DNA of 28,564 nt from IMG/VR virus record IMGVR_UViG_3300030106_001334, positions 1-28,564 of that record. One strand, written 5' to 3'. Shown one piece after another: positions 1-10,900 of this stretch (the stretch's first letter is position 1; every line of letters starts with the position of its first letter). The position numbers and the translations under genes were made by a program. Below the pieces are notes generated by a model. The model worked only from the letters and a program-made list of their open reading frames with translations, had not been told where the DNA came from and searched no databases. This stretch comes from a virus.

Positions 1-1371
1 CGTGTTCGGATTGTAGAGTTTGTTTCTTCTTCTGAAGTCATAGGCGTGGTTGAAGTACCTTTTTTAAACACAACTGCGATTGCAGATTCAGCTCACCATA
101 TAGAAACAGGTTATGAAGATGCGTTTTCTACATCCAGAGGGTTTCCAAGATCAGCTACGTTTCACGAAGGTCGTTTGTTTTTTGGTGGTTCTAAATCATT
201 ACCCAACACTTTGTTTGGCAGTAAGGTCAATGACTTCTTTAACTTCAAACAATCTCAAGCCTTGGATGACGATGCTCTTAAAGCGAACCTAAGTAGTGAC
301 CGTGTGAATGCAATTACAAATGTCTTTGCTGCTCGTGACTTACAAATCTTTACAACAGGCGGTGAGTTCTTTGTTCAGCAAACAGAGATTACACCGATTA
401 CACCTACCAATCTTACAGTTAAATCAGCCACAAAGAACGGTTCTAAAGAAGGTATACGACCTGTTCAAACATCTGATGCAACTTTGTTCATTGATCGTAA
501 TGGTGGTGGCTTGAGAGAGTTTCTCTATAACGATGCACAGTTAAATTATAACGCCAATAATGTGTCCTTCCTTTCGTCGCATTTAATCAAGACCCCATTA
601 AAGATGTCCATGCGTCAATCCACCGATACAGACGAAGGGGATCTTTTATTGATTGCAAATGGTACTGATGGATCTATGGCTTGTTTTTCTATACTTAGAC
701 CATTGAATGTTGTTGCTGCCAGTGAGTTCGTTACGGATGGTAGTTTCATTGATGTCTCTGTTGATGTTACAGACATTTATACCGTGGTCACACGAACCAT
801 AAATTCAGCAACAAAACACTACGTAGAACTCTTTGATGCTCAAAGAACTACTGATTGCAATTTACAGTTTTTCTCAGGTTCATCCTCTCCAGATGGATCA
901 CTTCCCGGCAGTACTTCTGTCTCTGGCCTTTCTCACTTAGAGGCTAAAACGGTTAAAATCCTTAGAGATGGTTTCGTGTTGTTGGATAAAACCGTGTCGT
1001 CAGGTTCCGTCACAACGGACGTTACTCCATCCGAATACGTAGAGGTCGGACTTGATTACACGGTTGAAGTGAAAACATTACCTTCTGAACCCAACCTGTC
1101 CACAGGTCCAGTTCAATCTAGAAAACGTAGAATTATGGAAGTGACCCCTATTTTAAAAACAACACAAAACGTATCCGTCAATGGCTTTGATGTTCACTTT
1201 CGAACCTTGTCAGATACGCTTGGTTCAACGATTACTGCTTTTACAGGCCGAAAAAGGATTGGCCCTCTTTTAGGTTTTTCAGAAACAGCACAGATTACCT
1301 TTTCTCAATCTCAACCACTATTCATGACGGTTTTATCCGTAGAATATAAACTAAGTACGGCAGCGAACTAA
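1..1371 (+). CDS. Tail tubular protein B-like (T7 gp12-like), 5' partial
   Basis: The frame is open from base 1, so this is the C-terminal 456 residues of a longer protein; the GTG at 46 is not a convincing start because the frame continues through it without a stop. Near the start it has the pattern GFPRSATFHEGRLFFGG, typical of podovirus tubular tail protein B and related tail-stabilising proteins, in which a beta-propeller-like head leads into a nozzle. The rest is beta-rich, with no membrane segments. T7 gp12 is about 790 residues, so roughly 40% is probably missing. It is followed with a one-base overlap (TAATG) by the internal virion genes, as in podovirus late operons. The family call is from sequence resemblance and gene order and is fairly secure; the exact role within the tail is inferred. 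Confidence 0.8.
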   Translation, partial: RVRIVEFVSSSEVIGVVEVPFLNTTAIADSAHHIETGYEDAFSTSRGFPRSATFHEGRLFFGGSKSLPNTLFGSKVNDFFNFKQSQALDDDALKANLSSDRVNAITNVFAARDLQIFTTGGEFFVQQTEITPITPTNLTVKSATKNGSKEGIRPVQTSDATLFIDRNGGGLREFLYNDAQLNYNANNVSFLSSHLIKTPLKMSMRQSTDTDEGDLLLIANGTDGSMACFSILRPLNVVAASEFVTDGSFIDVSVDVTDIYTVVTRTINSATKHYVELFDAQRTTDCNLQFFSGSSSPDGSLPGSTSVSGLSHLEAKTVKILRDGFVLLDKTVSSGSVTTDVTPSEYVEVGLDYTVEVKTLPSEPNLSTGPVQSRKRRIMEVTPILKTTQNVSVNGFDVHFRTLSDTLGSTITAFTGRKRIGPLLGFSETAQITFSQSQPLFMTVLSVEYKLSTAAN

Positions 1372-1826
1372 TGGCAACAATTGGAACAATATTTACAGGT
1401 GCTGCACTAGCTACAAATATGATGGCTGCTCAACAGCAAAGAAGAGCTGGTGCATTAACGCAACAACGATACAATGTTCAGGCAGAGAATGAACGTCTGA
1501 AGTATCGCTTTGAAGCCAATAGAAGTAGACAACAAACTGCACAAATACTTAGAAGAGCCAATGAAACACTTGCTTCAGCCAATGCTGGTTCGTATCGTAG
1601 AGGAGTTGATCCCTCTACATTTAACCTTGCGATCAACACGAGAATTCTTTCTCCGGCAATTACTGATTTAATTCAATCAGATGTCAACACACAACTTGCT
1701 GAACTTTCAGGCGAAGCACAATATGCTGATTTAATTAAGGCAGGAGAAATAGCCAAAGAAGGAGGAATTGCTGCTGGAACTATGACAATGGCAAGTGGGT
1801 TTCTTAATGCAGCGAGGATTGGCTAA
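1371..1826 (+). CDS. Internal virion protein (T7 gp14-like)
   Basis: This 151-residue protein starts on an ATG that shares its A with the stop of the tail gene and itself ends in a TAATG overlap with the next gene. The N-terminus (IGTIFTGAALATNMMAAQQQ) is a small hydrophobic Ala/Gly-rich segment, followed by a Gln/Arg-rich helical region with the motif NAGSYRRGVDPSTFN, and it ends with another Gly/Ala-rich stretch. This is the usual layout of gp14-type proteins, which leave the virion and help form the DNA ejection channel in the outer membrane. Position directly after tubular protein B and before two large helical proteins matches the gp14-gp15-gp16 order. Assignment rests on architecture and context rather than on a catalytic motif. 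Confidence 0.72.
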   Translation: MATIGTIFTGAALATNMMAAQQQRRAGALTQQRYNVQAENERLKYRFEANRSRQQTAQILRRANETLASANAGSYRRGVDPSTFNLAINTRILSPAITDLIQSDVNTQLAELSGEAQYADLIKAGEIAKEGGIAAGTMTMASGFLNAARIG

Positions 1827-3727
1827 TGGTAACTCCTTATAAGCGTACGGGGTTGATGACCGCTAGTTTTCAAGGGGCAAGAGGTGCAGCCTTAACTGAA
1901 GGTATTCGATCAGCTAATGCTTTGACTAGTCAGCTTAGTCAAATGTCTAATTTCTTTTTTAACCAAGCAGCACAACAAAGACGTATTGAAGGTCAAGAGT
2001 TTGGAGCTGCCAATGCACCAACCTTTGAAGAACTATTAGAAGCACAAAAGCAAGGAAAAAATCTTCTTGACTTTGCACCCACAGTATTTGGTCGTTCAGC
2101 AAAAGAAGCAGCATTAGCTACAGTAGAAAATGAAGTTACAGTAGATGCACAGAAAAGATTTGATGAACTTGCTTTCGAAGCCAATAAAAAAATGGTTAGT
2201 CCTACTGTTTTAAGGGATGATTTAGATGCAACTATTTTAGGATACAGTGAGGTTTTACAAGCAACATCCCCTGCCCTTGTAAGAAATTTGTCTGCAAAAT
2301 TATCTTTAAATGCTAACAATATATTTGATAGCTATAGAAAATCTTACGCAAGAGCATCAGCACAAAAATCAACTCTTGTAAATGTAGCTGCTCTCAATGT
2401 TGCAGAAAGAAATGTAATAGACGCATGGCAAAACCTCTTGGATGAACCTGATTTAACTGAAGATAAAGTTAAGAAAGAAGAAGTAGTTTTAAAATTAATT
2501 TATCAAAATGAACTTATGAAAAATGGTTCAAAGACAACAAAGTCTGACATGAATAGAATTGATAAAGCTTTTAGGGATATTGCAAAAGCAAAAGTACAAA
2601 ACTTTTTAGTTAATAACAGGGGAAATTTAAGTTTTAATATTGAGGCTATTCGTAAAAAATTTGGTGTTAAAGGCATTGATCCACAAGATGTAACAACACC
2701 AACAATAAATGGAATAATTAATTTTTTAACCGATGCAGAAAAAAATGCAATAATTACAACATCACTTGCAAACTATAGCGCAGAAAATACCCTTATTCAA
2801 CAACAAGATAACGCTTATGAAAATCGTCGAAAAGCTGCAAATGAAAGACTTTTAGTTTCAACCATTAATCTTTTATCAGGAATGCCAGTTGAGTTAGAGA
2901 ACGGCACAAAAATAATTCCTTATGATAATGAAGGTGTTTTAACAGAAGAAGCAAGTCTTTTGCTAAATACTATAGCAAATAGGGTTCTAAATAGTGGAGC
3001 AGAAAATGCAGAACAAATTTATAATGATATAACTACATCTATTAATGATGCAGATGGAAAAGTATTTAGATCACAACCAGGGTTAAAAGCAAGATTAGCA
3101 CAAAAAATAAGCAGTGGAAGTTTTACTTATCAAGACCTAGCAACTAATGCTCCTAATTTAAGTGCAAAAGATTTAGCAGAATTAAAAATACAATTAGATG
3201 GCGTTAAGGATGTAGATTTAGAAATAGCTCTAAATAATGGTGCAGAAGCTTTAAATAATTATGTAAGAGAAACTGAAGCTTTAGCTTTTTTTCATCCAAG
3301 GTATGAAGATCAAAGACTATACTTCAACTACGAAAATTATATGATTAAACAATTACTTAAAGCAAGACGAGGTGATGAACCTTTTGATGCGGAGTTAGCT
3401 AAAGATAAATGGTTTACAGAATTTAAAGGTGATCTTAAAAAACAATATAAAATAGAGTACACATCTAAATTTAATTCAATAACTAATCAAATTCTTACTG
3501 GCTCTGACAGTGCAAAAGTACCCAAAAAACAACTAGGTCAAAACTTATCTAATCTATTGGAAAATATAGTTAAAAACACTGAACGACAACAATCAGACTA
3601 TCAAGCGATTTTAAATGAACTAAGAAAGCAAAGGCAAAATAATTTTAACAACAATTCAGTTTTTCAAAAGCAAGGACCACAGGTAATATTTTTATTAGAG
3701 AAATTAATAGAGAATATGAATGAGTGA
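1826..3727 (+). CDS. Internal virion protein (T7 gp15-like position)
   Basis: This 633-residue protein lies where T7 encodes the ejection-channel protein gp15. It is strongly helical and rich in Lys, Glu, Asn and Ala, with long amphipathic and possibly coiled-coil stretches and no signal peptide or clear membrane helix. The start overlaps the previous stop by one base (TAATG), and its last eight bases overlap the next gene. From about base 2100 the coding sequence becomes markedly A-rich compared with the tail and fibre genes. There is no recognisable enzymatic motif. The role in DNA ejection is inferred from size, composition and order among internal virion genes; I would not distinguish it from an unrelated helical structural protein on sequence alone. 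Confidence 0.6.
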   Translation: MVTPYKRTGLMTASFQGARGAALTEGIRSANALTSQLSQMSNFFFNQAAQQRRIEGQEFGAANAPTFEELLEAQKQGKNLLDFAPTVFGRSAKEAALATVENEVTVDAQKRFDELAFEANKKMVSPTVLRDDLDATILGYSEVLQATSPALVRNLSAKLSLNANNIFDSYRKSYARASAQKSTLVNVAALNVAERNVIDAWQNLLDEPDLTEDKVKKEEVVLKLIYQNELMKNGSKTTKSDMNRIDKAFRDIAKAKVQNFLVNNRGNLSFNIEAIRKKFGVKGIDPQDVTTPTINGIINFLTDAEKNAIITTSLANYSAENTLIQQQDNAYENRRKAANERLLVSTINLLSGMPVELENGTKIIPYDNEGVLTEEASLLLNTIANRVLNSGAENAEQIYNDITTSINDADGKVFRSQPGLKARLAQKISSGSFTYQDLATNAPNLSAKDLAELKIQLDGVKDVDLEIALNNGAEALNNYVRETEALAFFHPRYEDQRLYFNYENYMIKQLLKARRGDEPFDAELAKDKWFTEFKGDLKKQYKIEYTSKFNSITNQILTGSDSAKVPKKQLGQNLSNLLENIVKNTERQQSDYQAILNELRKQRQNNFNNNSVFQKQGPQVIFLLEKLIENMNE

Positions 3728-4742
3728 ATTTTACGATGCTATTTCCAAATCAAGATCAAGAAGGCAAAGTGGTCTTGCATTTAATCAAACCTTTACACCA
3801 GAAGGTTCATTCTTTTCGTTAACAAAAGAAGATGCAGCTAGTATAGGTGCAGTACGGTCAGAAGGTTATAAACCAATTCCTACTGAACAAGGTGGTGGTA
3901 CGGATCGTGAGTTTATGACAGAAGTAAATTTATCTGATCCAACTACAGAACTTGGTAAGGTATGGATAGAAAATAGCAAAAAACTTTATGAGTTGTCTAA
4001 AGGTGAGAGCCAACAAGAACAAGCAGCAAAGTTTAATACTGATCCGGTACCTGATATGTTATTCAATCCAGCCAAAGGTAGAGATTTAAGACCTAAATCT
4101 GTTAAGACATTTCAGGAGAATAAGGTCAATAAAGAACCTCAAACAGATCAAGAGTTTGCTCAATGGGGTATTAACCATATTGGTTATATTAACTACAACC
4201 TTTCATATCTTGGTGTTAAAGCAACAGAAACAGTTTTAAGTAATGACCCAGAAACATCTTTGGCATTGTATCAAATGATGAATATGTACGATGAACTACC
4301 AAACTTTACTAGAGAAGGCACAATAAGAGCTGTAAAAGGTTTAGCTACTGATCCACTTACATACATTGGATTAGCTACGTTAGGAACGGCTGCACTTGGT
4401 AAAAAGATAGTTGGAGGTATGACAAAGGTAAAACTTAAAAAATTATTAGCTAACAACATCAAAGACAAATACGGTATGGACATTTTACTTGCTATTGAAG
4501 GTGGCTCATACATGGGTGCTGACGATATTGCAAGACAAACAATAGCTGTTAGTGCAGAAGAACAAGAAGGTATTGATGCTGGACAAACAGGAGAAAGTAT
4601 TGCCACAGGTGCTGTTCTTGGTCCTGTAGCTGGTCGAGCATTGAACGTAGCTGGTAAAGGAGTATCTGCTGCAACCTCAAAAGCAAAAGAAATAATTAAG
4701 AATAGAACTGAAAAATCAAAGGAAACTCCTGATGGTTCGTAA
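3720..4742 (+). CDS. Putative internal virion protein with glycine-rich hydrophobic C-terminus
   Basis: This 340-residue protein begins on an ATG eight bases inside the previous gene and overlaps the next gene by 11 bases. The first 120 residues are polar and probably extended; residues about 205-245 and 280-315 are Gly/Ala-rich hydrophobic stretches (for example TYIGLATLGTAALGKK and GAVLGPVAGRALNVAGKG) of the kind found in phage internal proteins that insert into membranes. No lysozyme or transglycosylase motif is visible. Together with the following 1065-residue protein it gives about 1400 residues, close to the 1318-residue T7 gp16, so the two may be the halves of a split gp16 equivalent. 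That is inference; a membrane-active ejection protein of its own is the alternative. Confidence 0.55.
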   Translation: MSEFYDAISKSRSRRQSGLAFNQTFTPEGSFFSLTKEDAASIGAVRSEGYKPIPTEQGGGTDREFMTEVNLSDPTTELGKVWIENSKKLYELSKGESQQEQAAKFNTDPVPDMLFNPAKGRDLRPKSVKTFQENKVNKEPQTDQEFAQWGINHIGYINYNLSYLGVKATETVLSNDPETSLALYQMMNMYDELPNFTREGTIRAVKGLATDPLTYIGLATLGTAALGKKIVGGMTKVKLKKLLANNIKDKYGMDILLAIEGGSYMGADDIARQTIAVSAEEQEGIDAGQTGESIATGAVLGPVAGRALNVAGKGVSAATSKAKEIIKNRTEKSKETPDGS

Positions 4743-7700
4743 ACTTATTCAAGAAGGACTTAGAAAAGGTACTGATGCATTTGCCGATACACTTGGAAAT
4801 GTTGGGAAAGAAGCCAAAGCTAAAATATATGGTCCTGATGCTCCAGAAGAAGATATAATTGTTTCTAAAAAAACAGGTACTATTACCGTTAAAGAACTTG
4901 GTAATTCTGAAATTGATGCTATAGACAAAGCAATCAAAGGAGTTGGTTTTAAGGGTAATGTTAATTATGGTTTAGATTTTAAAAAACTTGGAACGCTACT
5001 TAAAGATAGATTTGACGATGGTACGGTAGATGATCCTTTTTATAGTGATTTTGCAGCACAAGAAGTCTTTGGACTTATGCAACACATAAAAGAAAATAAT
5101 GCTGAACTTTTTAAATATTTTAGAAGAGAAAAAAAATCACTTATTGAACTTGCAGAAAGTGTAAAAGGTACACCTCTTGAAACAACAATAGCTACTTTTG
5201 TAGGCAGAGTACCAGGCAAAGACCCATTGCCACTACCTGAAGATACATTAGCTGGTCTTATAGCAAGTTATAGAATAACAGATGAATTATTAGCCATACA
5301 AAAGGAGCAGTTAAAAACACAGGATCTAGAGAGCAAAAAACTATTATCACAAAGGTTTGCTTTATTAGGTCAAATACAGGTTAGTTTATCTGCTTCTGTT
5401 TCTGGAAATGTATCTGAATATGCTAGAGGTATGTCTGTTGTCAGAGGTTTTGCAACTATGTCTGATTTTAACATAAATACTTATACTGAAAATTTAAATC
5501 GTATAATTGATGACTTACCAGTTAATGCTTTTGAATGGGATCAAATGTCACCAGCAGAGCATAATCTTATGGCTCTTCAATATTCATCGTTACACCCTGC
5601 TGGTAAAAAGTTTTTTACTAAAAATCTATATAATTGGATACCAAAAGCAGGTGCAAAATTATATGATACAATTATGGAAATATATGTCAATTCTGTACTT
5701 GTAGCACCACCAACACACATTGCCAATATAACAAGTGGAGCTGCGTTCCAAGCTATGTTAATTGCTGAAAAAGGTATGGCAGCAAGAATTGGACAGGTTC
5801 GACAGGGTATAGGTAGAGCTGTTGGAATGAATATGAATAACGCTGATAGAGTGCTTGTCGGTGAAGCTATGGCAGAAATACATGGTGTTCAAATGTCGTT
5901 GATGAAAGCATTTGGAGTTTTAGGAAGATCTTTTATCACAGGAGAAAGGTCAGATTTTCAATCTAAAATTGATTTAAGAGATTTACAAGCTATTGGTAAT
6001 GAAGAAAGTATCCCTGCAATATTAAAAAATCTAGGTCGAAAAGATTTATTTTTAAATGTTATTGATATTGTAGGAATTATGGCAAGAATGCCAGGTCGTT
6101 TTTTAGCATCTGAAGATGAGTTTTTTAAGGTGCTGTCTAGAGAAAGAGTTAAATACAGGGAAGCTTTTAGAAGAGCATCATTAGTACAACAAGAAATACT
6201 TAAAGCGAACTCAAGTGGCATATACTTAGGCAATAGAGAACAAGTACAAGAATTAGCTAACAATAAATTTTCTGAGGTATATGAGGATATTTTATTGAAC
6301 ACTAGTCAAAACAAACATGAAGATGTTTATCAAATGATGAAAGACGAAGCATTAGAAAGTACATTTCAAAATCCATTAGAGGGAATACAGGCTTCATTTG
6401 CTAAAATAGCTAATATACCAGCACTGAAACCATTTTTCTTTTTGTTTGTTAAAACACCTGTCAACTTATTTAATCAATCTGCTAACAGGGCATTTCCGTT
6501 TTCTCCTGTTTATAAAGCAATAACCAAAGGACCAGGTGCTGTTTCTGGTAAAGAATACGATGAAGCCTTGGCAAAGCTTGCAACAGGTTGGGGTATTTTT
6601 GTTACAATGCAAAGTATTATGCATTCTGGTATTGCTGACAACATAGTAAGGTTTGTTTCTGGTGCTGGATATGAAGAAGATTATAAATTAAAAGGAACAC
6701 TTGGTCCTAATTTTAAAGGTAAACTACGTCAAGCAGATACAGGTAAACAACCATACGCTATAGAAATGAAAAACGCAGACGGCAATTGGGAAAGCATTTC
6801 ATTACAAAGACTTGATCCTATATCTGGTACTATAGCTATGATGATAGATACCGCCTTAATGCTACAAAATATGCCAGACGATGAAGGTATGTTATCTGCT
6901 GTTACAGATGCTTCATTAGCCACTATATTTGCACTTGCAGAATTTTCATCTTCACAAACCTATTTACAAGGTATGTCTGATATTATGCGTGAATTTCAAA
7001 ATCCTACTGGTGAACAAGGAAAAGCCTTTGAAAGATTGGGAAGGTTTTTTGGTGGTAAGCTTGTTGATATAGGAACAAATGTAACTGGTTCTGCTATGGG
7101 TCGTATGTCCTTTGGTCTTGGTAATGCAGCAAATGAATATTTAGGTTATCCAGTTATAGGAGCTACATCTTTTACAGGTATGATGGAAAGAATGAAAGAC
7201 CCAAGAGGTAGCAATACTGAGTTAACAGAAATGCAAATGGGTAATTACAATAATTATAATGATATGCCATCGTTTATGGTTGGTGCGTTTAAAGCTTTAA
7301 ATCGTGCAAAAGCAAGAGACCCTGTATTCTCTGCATCTGTAGAACCAAGTTTAGATTATTGGGGTAATAATTTAATGCAAGGTGAAGGTAGAGAATTTAC
7401 TATAGATACACCCTTTGGAAAAGAAGTTGTTGTTAGACCAAGAATGGTAGTAGGTTTAGGTAAAAAACAAATTATAAAACCAAGTATAATTGAAGATGAA
7501 CTCCACAGAATAACAATGGCTGGCGGTCCTGTCCTTGAACCTCGTCATAGAAAATACATAGAGATAGGTGGAGAATATATAAACCTGACAGCAGAAGAAC
7601 AAACCGCATACAACAGGACTTTTAATTCTATAGATGAAAATGGAAGATTACCTGGTATGGTTGGATATAATCCAGAACTTACTGTCCAGAAAAAAATGGA

Positions 7701-7929
7701 AAGAATAATTGGTACAGAAGCTTATCAAGATAATGACAGTATTGAAGATCAATATAATGAATTAACAGCACCAATATCAGATCATAAAAGTCTTACAAAA
7801 CAAGTACTTACTAACAGAAAATTTTATGGAATAAATATTAACGAAATTGGGTCAGAAAGGTTGTTTAAGATATTTGATACGAAAGAAGAAGACAAAGCAT
7901 TAGAAATGTTGAAAAAAAGCGTACGATAG
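4732..7929 (+). CDS. Large internal virion protein (T7 gp16-like C-terminal region)
   Basis: This 1065-residue protein is the largest in the window and lies immediately before the tail fibre gene, the place of gp16 in T7-like virion operons. Its ATG overlaps the end of the previous gene and has a good AAAGGA ribosome site eight bases upstream, so it is translated independently. It is largely helical, with a segment at about 325-350 (PPTHIANITSGAAFQAML) and one near 560-585 (IPALKPFFFLFVKTPVNLF) that could contact membrane. The combination PPTHIANITSG followed by an FFFLFVKTP-type segment is common in large internal proteins of podoviruses. No catalytic transglycosylase signature is seen. The ejection role is inferred from family-like features and position. 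Confidence 0.65.
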   Translation: MVRKLIQEGLRKGTDAFADTLGNVGKEAKAKIYGPDAPEEDIIVSKKTGTITVKELGNSEIDAIDKAIKGVGFKGNVNYGLDFKKLGTLLKDRFDDGTVDDPFYSDFAAQEVFGLMQHIKENNAELFKYFRREKKSLIELAESVKGTPLETTIATFVGRVPGKDPLPLPEDTLAGLIASYRITDELLAIQKEQLKTQDLESKKLLSQRFALLGQIQVSLSASVSGNVSEYARGMSVVRGFATMSDFNINTYTENLNRIIDDLPVNAFEWDQMSPAEHNLMALQYSSLHPAGKKFFTKNLYNWIPKAGAKLYDTIMEIYVNSVLVAPPTHIANITSGAAFQAMLIAEKGMAARIGQVRQGIGRAVGMNMNNADRVLVGEAMAEIHGVQMSLMKAFGVLGRSFITGERSDFQSKIDLRDLQAIGNEESIPAILKNLGRKDLFLNVIDIVGIMARMPGRFLASEDEFFKVLSRERVKYREAFRRASLVQQEILKANSSGIYLGNREQVQELANNKFSEVYEDILLNTSQNKHEDVYQMMKDEALESTFQNPLEGIQASFAKIANIPALKPFFFLFVKTPVNLFNQSANRAFPFSPVYKAITKGPGAVSGKEYDEALAKLATGWGIFVTMQSIMHSGIADNIVRFVSGAGYEEDYKLKGTLGPNFKGKLRQADTGKQPYAIEMKNADGNWESISLQRLDPISGTIAMMIDTALMLQNMPDDEGMLSAVTDASLATIFALAEFSSSQTYLQGMSDIMREFQNPTGEQGKAFERLGRFFGGKLVDIGTNVTGSAMGRMSFGLGNAANEYLGYPVIGATSFTGMMERMKDPRGSNTELTEMQMGNYNNYNDMPSFMVGAFKALNRAKARDPVFSASVEPSLDYWGNNLMQGEGREFTIDTPFGKEVVVRPRMVVGLGKKQIIKPSIIEDELHRITMAGGPVLEPRHRKYIEIGGEYINLTAEEQTAYNRTFNSIDENGRLPGMVGYNPELTVQKKMERIIGTEAYQDNDSIEDQYNELTAPISDHKSLTKQVLTNRKFYGININEIGSERLFKIFDTKEEDKALEMLKKSVR

Positions 7930-7963
7930 TGTATGTTCACAAACTAGAAGTGGGGATTAATTT

Positions 7964-10900
7964 ATGACCGATATAGTAGATGTAGCTCGACGGGTACAGT
8001 ATACAGGCAATGGCTCTGCCGGACCGTTCAGTTTTAGCTTCCAGGTCAATGCGACAACGGAGATAAAAGTTTTTGTTGGAACAACTCAAAAAACAATCAC
8101 AACGCATTACACTGTTAGCCTTACATCTTCAGGTGCAGGTTCAGTATCGTTTACATCTGGAAACTTTCCAACAAGTTCAGAAACGATTACGATTGTTTCA
8201 AGTGTTTCCCTAGCAAGATCCTCAGTCTACACTACAGGTGGCCCCTTGACAGCAAGTGCGCTTGAAGCAGACTTTGACACGAACATAATGATCCTTCAGC
8301 AATCTTCCCAAAAGGTTGATCGAGCGTTGGCTGCTCCAGAGTTCGATGCCACAACCATTGACATGACCCTGCCTGAAAAAGACAGCCGAAAGGGTAAGAT
8401 CCTTGGCTTTAATGCAACGTCAGGTAATCCTGAGGTCGTAGGAGAAAATGCAACAGTTACAACGATATTTAATGCTATTGGTGACAACACCTTAACACTT
8501 ACTGGGACTATTACTTACGGTTCTTTATCAGACGGTACAATAACAATTACGGCTTTTGTTGACGAAGATGATATGTCCAGCAATAGTGCTACTCTTGTTC
8601 CCACCCAACAATCAGTCAAAGCTTATGTGGATAGTCAAGTAACTGCACAGGACTTAGATGCTACTACCGATAGTGGGACAATAGCCATTGATCTTGATAG
8701 TGAAACATTAACTATTGCTGGTGGTGAGGGTATCGATACTTCTGCTACTGGTAATACAATTACAATCGCTGGTGAAGAGGCTTCGACAAGTAACAAGGGT
8801 GTAGCTTCTTTTAGCAGTACCTTTTTTAGTGTGTCTAGTGGTGCAGTTAGTTTAGTTGCAGCTCAAACAGGAATTACATCTTTACTGGCTACTGACATTA
8901 AGATTGGTGAAGATGACCAAACAAAGATAGACTTTGAAACCGCAGATGAAATACATTTCTACGCAGCTAATGCTCATCAAATTTTACTTTCTGATGGTGT
9001 ATTTCGGCCACAAACGGATAGTGACGTTGACTTAGGACACACAACTACACGTTGGAAAAATGCTTACATTGATACGATTACAACCACTGGTAATGTCAGT
9101 ATTGGTGGAGACTTAGACGTTACTGGATCATTTGATATGTCAGATGCCAACATTACAAACATAGGATCTATTGCTCTTGATACGATTACAAATGATGGCA
9201 GTGATATAACGCTGGATAGCTCTGGCACAATTATTCTAGATGCTGATGGTTCTGGTCAGGTTGAATTTAAAGATAATGGTGTTTCATATGGCTCTGTAAA
9301 TAGCAGTGGTGGCACAGGAATGAACTTGGTTGTTAGCCAAGCAGATGAAAACTTCGAGATATATGGAACAGATGGTTCAACTATTATAAAAGCTTTAGAA
9401 ATATCTATGGCTAACGATGGTGCTGCACTCTTTAAATCAAGTGTTACAGCTACTTCTTTCGTTGGTGCGCTGACAGGAAATGTCACGGGAAACGTGTCAG
9501 GAAATGCTGAAACTGTTACTATCACTGCAAATAATTCTGCTAATGAAACTGTATATCCTGTATTTGTAGATGGTGCTACTGGCACTCAAGGTCTAGAAAG
9601 CGATACTGGTCTTTCATATAATCCAAGTACAGGTCTTTTAAGTACAGACAGTTTAATTACTGGAGCGAGTACGTTTACTGGAAATGTTTCTCACAATGAC
9701 AATGTGAAAGCTATTTTTGGCACAGGTGGTGATCTAGAAATATATCATGATGGAGCAGGTTCTTACATCGATGACACTGGCACTGGTCGATTATATTTGA
9801 GGGGTTCTGATAGAGTGCAAATACAAAAATATAATAGCGACAGTGGTTTAATAGAAGATGGGATTACATTTTTAGAAGATGGGGCAGTTAAAATTTACCA
9901 CGATAACGCTAAGAAACTAGAAACAACATCTAGTGGTGTTACTGTTACAGGCGGTCTGACAGCAGCCACAGGTGCTTTTACCGACTCAGTTGACATTAAT
10001 ATTGCTGATGGAGATGCTGACAACGCCTATGCCCTGACCATTCGAAACAATGAAACGACCGACAGTCGTAGCTATGGTGTACAAATTAAAGCAGGGTCAA
10101 CATCAACTGATAAAGTTTTAGATTTAAAACAACACGATGGAACTAGTTTACATCAATTTAATGGAGATGGCACAATTTCTTTTGGGAATAATGTATTGGT
10201 GGGTAGCACTTCTACTTTAAGTTCTGCAAAACTTCTTGTGAAGGGTACAAAGTCAGGCACAGGTGGAAATGCAGGTCAATTAGTTGTTCTGGATGATACT
10301 GCGTATAGCACCACGGATAATGGTGGGGCCATCCAATTTGCAGGTAATTTTTATGATGGTGGTCAAGTTGTGTTTGCTACTGTCCAAGGGGTCAAATCAA
10401 ATAATACTGACGCAAACAATGCAGGTGATTTAATCTTTACGACCAAAGCTAACGGTGGGGATCAAACTACAAAAATGAGGATTAACGATGCTGGCGCAGT
10501 TTTAATAGGAAGAGATTCAGTAGGTAACACAGGAAATGGACACTCAATAAGAGGTGGAGATAGTGCTATCTTTAGTAGAGATGCAACTGGAGAATCAGTG
10601 CAAATTGGTCGTAATGCCAATGATGGACAACTAATCCAATTTAGAGATAATGGCACAGAGGTTGGAGATATTAGAGTAGATGGTACAACAGTTAGTTTAA
10701 CTGGTTTTGCAGGTAATCACGAAAGTTCTGGTATTTCAGAAAGCACAGAAGTAGGCACTGTTGTAAGTACAATTGATGAGTTAGATACTAGAAAGCTAGC
10801 TGATGGCTCTGTTGTTGACCATAAAAATCATGCTAAAATAAAAGTATCTGACAGTGTTGGTGATAAAAGAGTTTATGGAGTCTTAAATAAATTTGTTGAA

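Noticed and set aside
4732-4742. Possible frameshift joining the 340- and 1065-residue proteins
   Set aside because: The second gene has its own ATG with AAAGGA at good spacing and there is no slippery run in the overlap; separate genes are the simpler reading.
9256-9585. 109-residue minus-strand frame inside the tail fibre gene
   Set aside because: It mirrors the repetitive fibre coding sequence, has no ribosome site or neighbour on its strand, and low-complexity composition (Val/Pro/Thr) typical of a shadow.
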